Positions 34,385 through 42,147 of a stretch of DNA of 64,000 bases are shown piece by piece; within the stretch, counting starts at the first letter, position 1, and each line of letters opens with the position of its first letter. The DNA comes from Catenulispora yoronensis (GTDB taxonomy: Bacteria; Actinomycetota; Actinomycetes; Streptomycetales; Catenulisporaceae). The notes beneath the pieces are model-generated. The model saw nothing but the letters and a program-made list of their open reading frames with translations, was not told the DNA's origin and searched no databases. The position numbers and the translations under genes are program-made. The stretch spans positions 1 to 64,000 of the forward strand of contig NZ_BAAAQN010000052.1 of the NCBI RefSeq assembly GCF_039531695.1, in the 5' to 3' direction.

Positions 34385-34710
34385 CGCGATGACCACCCGT
34401 TCTGCTGGCCGCCGCCGGTTATGATGCCGGCCCGGCAGCCAGTTGTGATGGTGATCAGTTCTGCTGGCCGCTGCCGGTTGTGATGGTGGCAAGGCAGTCG
34501 GTTGCGATAACCAGCGGTCTTGCTGGCCGCCGCCGGTTGCAGTAGTGGCGGGACACCCGGTCGCGATGCTGACCGGTTTTGCTGGCCGCCGGTTGTGGAG
34601 GTGGCGAGGCGATCAGTCGTGATGCTGACCGGTCCTGCTGGCCGCCGCCGGTAGTGGTGGCGGGGCAGCCGGTTGTGATGTCGATCGGGTCTGCTGGCCG
34701 TCGGCGGTCG
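34385..34710 (+). repeat. 56-59-bp degenerate tandem repeat, about six copies
   Basis: The marker tgctggccg recurs at 34403, 34462, 34521, 34580, 34636 and 34692, giving spacings of 59, 59, 59, 56 and 56 bp. Each unit also contains a variable gccggttgtgatggtggc segment. Copies differ at many positions, so the array is old or under little constraint. No spacers of CRISPR type. Confidence 0.75.
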
Positions 34711-34827
34711 CCGTGGGGTGGGTGGCCGGATTGGGCGGCCGCCGTCGGCGGGGTGGGGCTGGGCGCGTTTGGGCGCTGGCGGTTGTGGCGGCGGTCGGTT
34801 GCGGGGGCTGGTTTTGGCTCGGTGCTG

Positions 34828-35157
34828 CTAGTTTTTCGCGACCGTCAGTACGAAGGCCGCGTCCTCGACTGCTTCCACGCTGTGGCGGGTCGGTGGCAGG
34901 ATCAGGAGGTCGCCTGCCAGGCCGTCCCAGCTCTCGGTGGCGGTGTGGAGTCTGATGCGGCCGTGGAGGATCAGGAGGGTGGCTTCGCCGGGGCTGGCGT
35001 GTTCGGCGAGTTCGGTGGTGGCGCGGAGGGCGATCAGGGTTTGGCGGAGGGTGTGTTCGTGGCCGCCGTAGACGGTTTCGGAGCTGCGGCCGGTGGGGGC
35101 GGTGGTGGCTTGGGTGAGGTGGTGGCGGGAGAGGGCTTCGAGGGAGAGTTTTTGCAT
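34828..35157 (-). CDS. Small cupin-domain protein
   Basis: 109 residues from the ATG at 35157 (MQKLSLE); a longer frame to 35202 has no ribosome site. It is a single cupin barrel: TELAEHASPGEATLLILHGRIRL holds the first motif (His and Glu), and GDLLILPPTRHSVEAVEDAAFVLTVA the second (His). It resembles small cupins (LuxR-associated or AraC-less type) that bind a divalent metal and a small ligand. Divergent from the FAD monooxygenase, with 142 bp between starts, so a metabolic link is possible. Confidence 0.82.
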   Translation of the reverse strand: MQKLSLEALSRHHLTQATTAPTGRSSETVYGGHEHTLRQTLIALRATTELAEHASPGEATLLILHGRIRLHTATESWDGLAGDLLILPPTRHSVEAVEDAAFVLTVAKN

Positions 35158-35299
35158 GGGGGCCGCCGTGGGTTGGTTCGGACAGTGTTCTGATCGAATC
35201 ATGGAGTGGGGGGTGGTGCACGGTATTGGCGGTGGGTCGGGGGTATCGGGCGTGGTGGGGCGGCTATCATCGTTCGTACTTGCGCTCGAGGAGGAGTTG

Positions 35300-36706
35300 A
35301 TGGGGCCGTCCGTGGACGCCGAGGTGTTGGTTGTCGGGGCGGGGCCGGTCGGGTGTTGGGTGGCGGCCGAGTTGTGTGCTGCCGGGGTGCGGGTTGTGGT
35401 GGTGGAGGCGCGGCGGGAGCGGGTGGGGTGGTCGCGGGGGTTCGTGGTGCATCCGAGGACGGTGGAGATCTTTCAGTCGCGGGGGGTCGCGGCGGGGTTG
35501 TTGGCGGTCGGGCGGCGGTTGCCGACGTGGCATTTCGCCATGGGGGCGAGTCGGTTGGACTTCACCGCGTTGCCGACGTCGTTCCCGTTCGTGCTGTTGC
35601 AGCCGCAGGCGCATACGGAGCAGTTGCTGGAGGAGCATCTGAATCGGTGCGGGGGTGAGGTGCTGCGGGGGCGCAGCGTGGTGGGGTTGGAGCAGGAGGC
35701 GGGGCGGGTGGTGGTGCGGGTGGTCGAGGACGGGGTGGAGGGCGTGGTCGCGGCGCGGTTCGTGGTGGGGTGCGATGGGGCGCACAGTGCGGTGCGGGAG
35801 GGGGCCGGGATCGGGTTCAGCGGGAACGTGGACAGCATGGTGTGTCCGACGGCGTTGGTGGAGCTCGCTGATCCGCCGCCGCCGGAGCGGTACATGCAGA
35901 CCGGGGAGCGGGGGGTGTTCTTCGCCATTCCGTTGCCGGACGGCCGGTTCGTGGTGTCGACGGTGGATCATGCGGTGATGAACGACGTGTCGGCGGTGTG
36001 GACGGCCGAGGCGGTGCGGGAGTCGATGGTGCGGGTGGCCGGGACCGACTACGGCATGGGGGCGGCCGAGCGGGTGTCCAGTATCGGGAACTCGGCCAAG
36101 CAGGCGGACCGGTATCGGGACGGCCGGGTGCTGCTGGCCGGGGATGCCGCGCATGTGCATTTCCCGATGGGCGGCCAGGGGATGAATCTGGGGATCCAGG
36201 ACGCGCACAATCTGGCGTGGCGGTTGGCCGGGGCGGTGCGGGCCGAGCGGGACGGGCTCTCCTGGGACGGGTTGCTGGACGGGTACGAGGCGGAGCGGCG
36301 GCCGGCCGGGGAGCGGGTGCTGGAGGACGTGCGCGCGCAGATGGCCCTGGTCGCGGCGACCGGTGCGGACGGGGTGGCGCTGCGGGCGCGGTTCGAGGCG
36401 CTGCTGGGCGGGCATCCGGAGGTCAACCTGGAGTACGCGCGGCGGCTGTCCGGGATCGACGTCCGGTATCCGGGCGGGGACGGGCGCCGGGTTCCCGATC
36501 TGGAGCTGGAGGTCGACGGCGAGCGCGTCCAGCTCTACGACCTGCTGCGGAGAGTGGGTCCGGAGTTCGTGCGGGTGGCGGTCGGCGGCGGGTCGGGCGA
36601 CGTCGTCGCGGAGCGCGTGGTGGGCCCGCAGTGGGCGCTGGCCGAGGGCTGGGGGGCGCCCGGGCTGCTGGTGGTGCGGCCGGACGGGCATGTCAGCGAC
36701 GAGTAA
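35300..36706 (+). CDS. FAD-dependent aromatic hydroxylase/monooxygenase
   Basis: 468 residues from the ATG at 35300 after GAGGAGG; the open frame extends upstream but lacks support. N-terminal FAD-binding Rossmann motif VVGAGPVGCWVAAEL (residues about 9-23), middle DG motif FVVGCDGAHSAVR, and GDAAHVHFPMGGQGMNLGIQDAHNLAWRL, the FAD ribityl motif typical of p-hydroxybenzoate hydroxylase-type enzymes such as PgaE, RdmE and MhpA. A shortened thioredoxin-like C-terminal domain follows. It uses NAD(P)H and O2 to hydroxylate an aromatic ring, often of a polyketide. No other biosynthetic genes are adjacent. Confidence 0.9.
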   Translation: MGPSVDAEVLVVGAGPVGCWVAAELCAAGVRVVVVEARRERVGWSRGFVVHPRTVEIFQSRGVAAGLLAVGRRLPTWHFAMGASRLDFTALPTSFPFVLLQPQAHTEQLLEEHLNRCGGEVLRGRSVVGLEQEAGRVVVRVVEDGVEGVVAARFVVGCDGAHSAVREGAGIGFSGNVDSMVCPTALVELADPPPPERYMQTGERGVFFAIPLPDGRFVVSTVDHAVMNDVSAVWTAEAVRESMVRVAGTDYGMGAAERVSSIGNSAKQADRYRDGRVLLAGDAAHVHFPMGGQGMNLGIQDAHNLAWRLAGAVRAERDGLSWDGLLDGYEAERRPAGERVLEDVRAQMALVAATGADGVALRARFEALLGGHPEVNLEYARRLSGIDVRYPGGDGRRVPDLELEVDGERVQLYDLLRRVGPEFVRVAVGGGSGDVVAERVVGPQWALAEGWGAPGLLVVRPDGHVSDE

Positions 36707-36805
36707 ACCCGTTCCCAGGAGCACCGGTGGTGCGCTCGGATATGATGAAGATCGCATCCCGGGGGCCATCGTGAACCACTCGGACGCAGGGAGCAGGACG
36801 CATCG

Positions 36806-39067
36806 ATGACGAGTGCGGCAGGGCGGCAGACCGGCGCGGGGGACCGCGGGCGGGAACCTGACCAGGGGCCGGTGGCCGAGCGTGATCCGCAGTCCCTGGA
36901 TCCGGCCGAGCTCGACCGGATCTGTCTGCACAACCTGCTGTCGGCCTGCGCCGACATGATCTACTTCAAGGACCGCGACAGCCGGTTCCTGCGGGTCAGC
37001 GACTCCGCGGCGGCCTTCACCGGGGTCGACCCGGCGGAGATGATCGGCAAGACGGTCCGGGACTACTTCACCTCCGAGCACGCCGCGGCGGCGTTCGAGA
37101 CCGAGCGCATGATCATGCGGACCGGGCGCGCGGTGAACGACGTGGAGGAGCCGCATCTGCGGCCGCACACCGACCAGGACGAGACGCTCAGCGCCAGCAA
37201 GCAGCCGCTGCGGGACTTCGACGGGCGGATCATCGGCACCTTCGGCATCAGCCGGGACATCACCGCGCGCAAGATCGCCGAGCGCCAGCTGATGCGGCGG
37301 ACCGCGGAGCTGGACCAGGTCAGCCGGGAACTGACGACGCTGATCGAGTCCAGTCCGGACCTGATGACCCGGTACGACCGGGACCTGCGCTGCACCTACG
37401 CCAACCCGGTGGCCACCGAGCTGACCGGCGTGGGGCTGGAGGACATGCTCGGGCACACCGCCCGGGAGCGCGGCTACAGCCCGGAGTTCCTGCGCTCGTG
37501 GGAGGAGACGCTGCGGCAGGTGCTGGCCACCGGCCAGGGCCTGGAGCGGGAGTTCAGCGTCGCGATCAAGGGCGAGCCGCGGTACCTGCACACCCGGTTC
37601 GTGCCGGAGGTGGACGAGGACGGCGCGGTGCTCAGCATCCTGGCGGTGAGCCGGGACCTGACCGAGCGGCGCCGGATCGAGGAGGCGCTGGAGGAGCAGG
37701 CGGTCCGCGATCCGCTGACCGGGCTGGCCAATCGGACGCTGCTGATGAGCCGGATCGGCCAGGCCATCGAGCTCGGGGCGGCCGAGCACGGGCGGCTGGC
37801 GGTGCTGTTCCTGGACCTGGACCGGTTCAAGCTGGTCAACGACAGCCTGGGCCACGCCGCCGGGGACGAGCTGCTGGTGGCGGTGGCCGACCGGCTGCGG
37901 CTGGCGGTGCGGCGCGGGGACCTGGTGGCCCGGTTCGGCGGCGACGAGTTCGTGGTGCTGTGCGAGGACGTGCAGGGCTACGCCGAGGCGGCGGCGATCG
38001 CCGAGCGGATCATCGACTGCCTGCTGCTGCCGTTCCCGTGCGCGGGGCAGGCGATGCACGTGCGGGCCAGCATCGGCATCGCGCTGGCCGACGGCCCGGC
38101 CACCACCGTGGACGCCCTGCTGCGGGACGCGGACGCCGCGATGTACCAGGCCAAGGCCGGCGGCGCGGTGTCCGGCGGCTACCGCTTCTTCGAGCCGGCC
38201 ACCCACGAGCGCGCCGTGCAGCGCATGAACCTGGAGCAGGACCTGCGGCGCGCCGTGGAGCAGGACGAGTTCGTACTGGTCTACCAGCCGATCGTGGACC
38301 TGTCGGTCGGGCAGGTGGTCGGCGCCGAGGCGCTGATCCGCTGGCGCCATCCGGACCGGGGGCTGTTGGCCCCGGCGGAGTTCCTGGAGGTCGCCGAGGA
38401 GACGCACCTGATCGTCCCGATCGGGCGCTGGGTCCTGGAGGAGGCCTGCCGGCAGCTGGCCGCCTGGAACGCGGCCTGCCGCGCGGACCCGGGGTGCGAC
38501 CCGGAGGCCGACATGCTGACGCTGGCGATCAACCTGTCCAACCGGCAGCTCTCGCACGACCCGGACCTGGTCACGGCGCTCACCGACATACTGAGCCGGC
38601 ACGAGGTGCCGCCGGGGCAGATATGCCTGGAGGTCACCGAGACCGCGGTGCACGAGGCGTCGCTGGCGGCCCGGTCGGCACTGGCCGCGTTCTCGGCCGC
38701 GGGCATCATGATCGCCCTGGACGACTACGGCACCGGCTACTCCTCGCTGGGCCACCTGCGCGACATTCCGGTCGACGCGCTGAAGATCGACCGCACGTTC
38801 GTCGACGGGCTCACGCGCGACCGCGGCGACGAGGCGATCGTGGTGGCGGTGACGACGCTGGCGCACGCCTTGGGCATGCACGTGATCGCGGAGGGCGTGG
38901 CCACATCGGAGCAGCACGGGCGGCTGCGGGAGCTGGGCTGCGACTTCGCGCAGGGCCACTTGTTCGCCAAGCCGCTGAGCGCTGAGAAGTTCGGGGAGCT
39001 GTTGAGTGGCGAGTTGGGGACTGGGGTTGGGTTGGGTGCTGGGGTGGGGGCTGGGGTGGGGGCCTAG
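36806..39067 (+). CDS. PAS-PAS-GGDEF-EAL cyclic-di-GMP signalling protein
   Basis: 753 residues, no membrane helix. Two PAS/PAC sensor domains (about 40-155 and 170-290), then GGDEF with an intact GGDEF at 378-382 and EAL with EAL at 508-510 plus DDYGTGYSSL downstream. Both catalytic sites look complete, so it may both make and break cyclic di-GMP, with balance set by the PAS signals. In Streptomyces-like bacteria this nucleotide controls development through BldD. The last ~20 residues are Gly/Val low complexity. Monocistronic as far as seen. Confidence 0.93.
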   Translation: MTSAAGRQTGAGDRGREPDQGPVAERDPQSLDPAELDRICLHNLLSACADMIYFKDRDSRFLRVSDSAAAFTGVDPAEMIGKTVRDYFTSEHAAAAFETERMIMRTGRAVNDVEEPHLRPHTDQDETLSASKQPLRDFDGRIIGTFGISRDITARKIAERQLMRRTAELDQVSRELTTLIESSPDLMTRYDRDLRCTYANPVATELTGVGLEDMLGHTARERGYSPEFLRSWEETLRQVLATGQGLEREFSVAIKGEPRYLHTRFVPEVDEDGAVLSILAVSRDLTERRRIEEALEEQAVRDPLTGLANRTLLMSRIGQAIELGAAEHGRLAVLFLDLDRFKLVNDSLGHAAGDELLVAVADRLRLAVRRGDLVARFGGDEFVVLCEDVQGYAEAAAIAERIIDCLLLPFPCAGQAMHVRASIGIALADGPATTVDALLRDADAAMYQAKAGGAVSGGYRFFEPATHERAVQRMNLEQDLRRAVEQDEFVLVYQPIVDLSVGQVVGAEALIRWRHPDRGLLAPAEFLEVAEETHLIVPIGRWVLEEACRQLAAWNAACRADPGCDPEADMLTLAINLSNRQLSHDPDLVTALTDILSRHEVPPGQICLEVTETAVHEASLAARSALAAFSAAGIMIALDDYGTGYSSLGHLRDIPVDALKIDRTFVDGLTRDRGDEAIVVAVTTLAHALGMHVIAEGVATSEQHGRLRELGCDFAQGHLFAKPLSAEKFGELLSGELGTGVGLGAGVGAGVGA

Positions 39068-39098
39068 GTCGGGGCGGCAGCGGTGTTCCTGGCCAGTC

Positions 39099-39473
39099 TC
39101 ACGCCACCGTGGCGCGCGCCCGCTCGATCTCGTTGATGTGGGCCTCCGTCCACTCCCGGAGCGCGGCGATCGGCTCGGCCAGGCTGCGCCCGAGCGCGGT
39201 GAGGGTGTATTCGACGCGGGGCGGGATGGTCGGATGCACAGTCCGGGTCAGGAAGCCGTCGGCTTCGAGCTGGCGCAGGGTCTGGGTGAGCATCTTCTGG
39301 GACACGCCCTCGATGCGGCGGCTCAGCTCGGTGTAGCGCAGGGTGCCTGCCTGGAGGGCGTCCACGATCAGGATGGTCCATTTTCCGGCGATGTGGTCCA
39401 GGACCACCCTGGTCGGGCACTTCGCGCTGTAGACGTCGGCGGGGAGCCCGGAGGATTCCACGAGAGTCACCAT
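39099..39473 (-). CDS. HxlR family transcriptional regulator
   Basis: 124 residues from the ATG at 39473. The HxlR winged helix is clear: CPTRVVLDHIAGKWTILIVDAL, LRYTELSRRIEGVSQKMLTQTLRQLEADGFLTR and the wing VEYTLTALG. Cys19 in the conserved position near the N-terminus (AKCPT) could make it redox or electrophile responsive, as in related YodB/HxlR proteins. Divergent from an MBL-fold hydrolase; inverted gcactaa / ttagtgc sequences (39488-39494 and 39534-39540) lie between them and are likely operators. Confidence 0.9.
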   Translation of the reverse strand: MVTLVESSGLPADVYSAKCPTRVVLDHIAGKWTILIVDALQAGTLRYTELSRRIEGVSQKMLTQTLRQLEADGFLTRTVHPTIPPRVEYTLTALGRSLAEPIAALREWTEAHINEIERARATVA

Positions 39474-39487
39474 GGGGAGAGAGTAAC

Positions 39488-39540
39488 GCACTAATAAGTG
39501 CCCTCTTCCTGTTGGGGAGTGACTCTCCAATAGTTAGTGC
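39488..39540. promoter_or_regulatory. Candidate HxlR operator
   Basis: gcactaa at 39488-39494 is inverted as ttagtgc at 39534-39540. The left arm also belongs to an imperfect palindrome CACTAATAAGTG (39489-39500). These AT-rich elements lie between the HxlR start and the MBL hydrolase start and fit the spaced dyad sites of this regulator family. Confidence 0.55.
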
Positions 39541-39590
39541 ATGGGCGGCCGGACGGATCGGTCGCCGTGCACCAGCTATTGGAGAGAACC

Positions 39591-40484
39591 ATGGTCAACC
39601 CCGCGTCTCGCGCCCAGGTCACCATCGGCGCCACGACCGTCACCTACCTGCCCGACGGCCACGGCCTGCTCGACCCGACGGCGGTGTTCCCCGCGAGCAG
39701 CCCCGACGGCTGGGCGACCCATGCCGAGTTCCTGGACGCCGACGGGCGTTTCCCGGTCAGCATCGGGTCGTTCCTGATCCGTGGCGGCGGCCGGGTGATC
39801 CTGGTCGACCTCGGCCTGGGCGCGGTCGACTTCGCCGTGCCCGACCTGGCCTCGTTCCGCGGCGGCAACCTCCTGACGAGCCTGGCGGCCGAGGGGCTCA
39901 CGCCCGGCGACGTCGACACCGTCTTCTTCACGCACCTGCACCACGATCACGTCGGCTGGACCAGCGACGTCGCCCCGGCCCCCAACGCCCCCGAGGGCCG
40001 GACCCCGACCGGACTGACCTTCGCGAGCGCGCGCCACCTGGTCGCCGAGGCCGAATGGCGGCACTGGTCGGGGACCGCGGAGATCATCGGCCCCGATCCG
40101 GCCGCCGTCCAGTCACCGCTGGCCGAGCGCGTCGAGTTCGTCGCCGACGCCGAGGAGATCGCCCCCGGAGTCAAGGTCCTGTCCACACCGGGCCACACGC
40201 CCGGGCACAGCAGCCTGGTCGTCACCGACCCGACCGGCGCGGATGACAGACGGCTGATCATCCTGGGCGACGTCATGCACTGCCAGGTCCAGGTCGCCGA
40301 GAGCCACTGGAGCTTCCTGTTCGACGACGACCCGGACCAGGGCGTCCGCACGCGGGAACAGCTGCTGGCCGAACTCGAAACCGGCGACACGGTCCTGGCC
40401 GGCGGCCACTTCGCGGGACAGGTGTTCGGGCGGGTTCTTCCGCCGATTGCGCGGCGTTCGTGGGCGAGTGGGTGGGGTCGGTGA
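39591..40484 (+). CDS. MBL-fold metallohydrolase, HxlR-associated
   Basis: 297 residues from the ATG at 39591, preceded by GGAGAG. Metal motif FFTHLHHDHVGW (HxHxDH), further ligands in STPGHTPGHSS and LGDVMHC, and a terminal GGHFAGQVFGR. Family members include N-acyl homoserine lactonases and other quorum-quenching or detoxifying hydrolases; the exact substrate cannot be told. Divergent HxlR gene probably regulates it. Confidence 0.88.
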   Translation: MVNPASRAQVTIGATTVTYLPDGHGLLDPTAVFPASSPDGWATHAEFLDADGRFPVSIGSFLIRGGGRVILVDLGLGAVDFAVPDLASFRGGNLLTSLAAEGLTPGDVDTVFFTHLHHDHVGWTSDVAPAPNAPEGRTPTGLTFASARHLVAEAEWRHWSGTAEIIGPDPAAVQSPLAERVEFVADAEEIAPGVKVLSTPGHTPGHSSLVVTDPTGADDRRLIILGDVMHCQVQVAESHWSFLFDDDPDQGVRTREQLLAELETGDTVLAGGHFAGQVFGRVLPPIARRSWASGWGR

Positions 40485-40576
40485 TGGGCCAAGCGATCTG
40501 TGTCTGAGGCATGACACGGTCGGTGTCACCAGCAGCGCGGTCACCTTGGAACAGCTTGGGTCATGCACTGGGCATC

Positions 40577-40608
40577 TTGTGGGCAACAGTGTGGGCTTTT
40601 TGTGGGCA
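40577..40608 (+). promoter_or_regulatory. Phased GTGGGC direct repeats upstream of the LysRS-like/ASCH operon
   Basis: TTGTGGGCA occurs at 40577-40585 and 40600-40608, with an additional GTGGGC at 40591-40596. The three GTGGGC cores begin 12 and 11 bp apart, about one DNA turn, and end about 20 bp before the first start codon of the operon. This looks like a regulator binding array overlapping the promoter. Confidence 0.5.
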
Positions 40609-40628
40609 CCTCTGTCACACTGAGCGGC

Positions 40629-41564
40629 ATGACGACTGCACCGTCTTCGGCGGCTGTCACCGAGGCACTTGCTGGGGAGGTTCGTGTACTGCTGCGTGCC
40701 GGACTGCCGGTCCGGGACGACACATGCGGGCCGAACCTGCTGGATCTGGCCGGGGTACGGGCACGCGCGCTGGACGCCTCCGATCAGGCCAGTCGCGTCC
40801 GGGCGCTCGACGCACTGATTCGCGAGCAACTGGACCGGCTGGCGAATCGGGAGCTTGCCGACGCTGCGCGGCTGCTGTTCGGCGCCGCGCCAGCGACATC
40901 GGGGGCGACCTTGACCGCGCGGAGAGCTGCCGCCGCGACGGCGGCCGACTACGAAGTGCACCACTTCCGTAAACGCATCGAGCCGAAGGTGATCAATCTA
41001 CTGTCCTGGCAGCTCGGCCGGGACGCCGAGGAGTTCACCGCGCGGCATGCCGAGGCCCCCGCGCTGCGGCCATCGGCGGCCCCGCTAGCGCTGCCCGAGG
41101 ATGTGTTCGCTTGGGAAGCCGCCGAGCATCAGCAGGCCGTGGCCCGGCTGTGGGGCACGGTGTACCTGCTACGCGCCGAACTGCTCGCTCTCGCCCGAAC
41201 GGTGAGCATGGGCGCGCGCGTCGAAGAGACGGATGCGGCGTTGCGATACACGCTCTGGCGGCATGCCGCGGTACTGGCCGCCGCCGAGGACTACCGACGT
41301 GCCTATGGGCTGGTCCTGCTCCATGCCGACACCGGGCTGGGCGCTGAGCAGATCGCCGGCTTCGCCGGTTGGACCCCGGCGCTGAGCCCTGCCCAATGCA
41401 GAACACTGACCAGCTGTTTCGATCCGGCAGCCGGACTGGACGGCTTCCTGGCGGCCGTGGCCGAAGCCGATGGCGGCACCGAACTGATCCGCGACTGGAA
41501 CACATCCCTGGCCGGCCGCGATGCGCGCGGCCTGCTGACGCCTGAGGAGGACCGACCGCGATGA
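40629..41564 (+). CDS. Helical protein of unknown function, first gene of LysRS-like/ASCH operon
   Basis: 311 residues. No named domain recognised. The N-terminal ~130 residues have the pattern seen in many uncharacterised actinobacterial proteins: a short helix, then LADAARLLFGAAP, TLTARRAAAATAADYEVHHFRKRIEPKVINLLSWQL (split by loops), resembling a transcription-factor-like or adaptor helical module. The rest is Ala-rich and helical (VARLWGTVYLLRAELLAL, LRYTLWRHAAVLAAAEDYRRAYGLVL). No membrane helix or signal. It overlaps the AAA-like gene by ATGA, so acts with it. Possibly a regulator or sensor for the operon; inferred only from position. Confidence 0.6.
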   Translation: MTTAPSSAAVTEALAGEVRVLLRAGLPVRDDTCGPNLLDLAGVRARALDASDQASRVRALDALIREQLDRLANRELADAARLLFGAAPATSGATLTARRAAAATAADYEVHHFRKRIEPKVINLLSWQLGRDAEEFTARHAEAPALRPSAAPLALPEDVFAWEAAEHQQAVARLWGTVYLLRAELLALARTVSMGARVEETDAALRYTLWRHAAVLAAAEDYRRAYGLVLLHADTGLGAEQIAGFAGWTPALSPAQCRTLTSCFDPAAGLDGFLAAVAEADGGTELIRDWNTSLAGRDARGLLTPEEDRPR

Positions 41565-42130
41565 GCCATGAGCAACTACTGAACCCGGCAACGCCGCCGC
41601 GCCGGTATGTCATCACCGGCGGCCCGTCGGCCGGCAAGGAGGCCGTCCTGGAGCGGTTGCACGCCCGCGGCATCCCGGCGACGGCCGGGGAGCCGGCCCG
41701 TGAGATCTACCGCAGGCACCGCGACCGCCTCGGTCGCCACCTGGCGGTCGGCGACCGGCAGGCGTACTCGCGGGACGTGCTGGAGGCCTTCGTCGCCGAG
41801 TTCTGCGACCACACCGCCGGCCTGTGGTTCTACAACCGCGGCATTCCCGACGGCTACGGCTGGGACGCGTTCTTCGGCCTGGGTCCCTACCCGGAACTGG
41901 AGCACGCCGCCCGCACTTACCGCTACGACGCCGTGTTCGTGCTGGATCCGCTGGACGACTTCGAGTCCGCCGACGACCTGGTGTGGGCCAAGGAGCGGGA
42001 GATCCGCCGCGTCCACGAGCTCATCGTCCAGGGCTACTACGACGCCGGCTATCGCCCGGTCTTCGTCCCCGCCGACGATCCCGGCCGCCGGGTCGACTAC
42101 ATCCTGGCCCAGATCCCCGTGCCCGTCTGA
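41561..42130 (+). CDS. AAA_28-like P-loop protein with degenerate Walker A
   Basis: 189 residues. YVITGGPSAGKEAVLERL contains a P-loop at residues 20-27 (GGPSAGKE) in which the Mg-binding Ser/Thr after Lys is Glu. The following TAGEPAREIYRRH matches the AAA_28/Ttd14-NadR-like nucleoside-kinase group, as do RGIPDGYGWDAFFG and YDAVFVLDPLDDFESADDLVWAKERE. These are predicted kinases or GTP/ATP-binding proteins. Because the Thr/Ser is lost, activity may be altered. Coupled to the upstream gene by 4-bp overlap and 17 bp before the LysRS-like/ASCH gene. Confidence 0.7.
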   Translation: MSHEQLLNPATPPRRYVITGGPSAGKEAVLERLHARGIPATAGEPAREIYRRHRDRLGRHLAVGDRQAYSRDVLEAFVAEFCDHTAGLWFYNRGIPDGYGWDAFFGLGPYPELEHAARTYRYDAVFVLDPLDDFESADDLVWAKEREIRRVHELIVQGYYDAGYRPVFVPADDPGRRVDYILAQIPVPV

Positions 42131-42147
42131 CGAGAGGCAGAGCCCTC

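Larger units (their letters stand above)
33985..34827. other. 843-bp gene-free region with inverted and tandem repeats
   Basis: No frame here has a ribosome site and coding character. It holds, in order, short direct repeats (aagcc repeats near 34061-34082), a 166-bp two-tier inverted repeat (34186-34351) and about six copies of a 56-59-bp tandem repeat (from about 34385 to 34710). It separates the cupin gene from the YbjN-HtrA operon, all on the minus strand. Confidence 0.7.

Noticed and set aside
34385..34710. Possible CRISPR array
   Set aside because: The repeats are contiguous and degenerate over the whole unit; there are no constant repeats alternating with unique spacers, and no cas genes nearby.
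34613..35221. A 202-codon minus-strand frame over the cupin gene
   Set aside because: Pro/His/Arg-rich shadow in another frame; the cupin frame has both metal motifs.
35267..38959. A 1230-codon open frame on the minus strand
   Set aside because: Antisense to the FAD monooxygenase and the PAS-GGDEF-EAL gene, both with clear motifs. Its His/Arg/Pro-rich translation has no recognisable domain.
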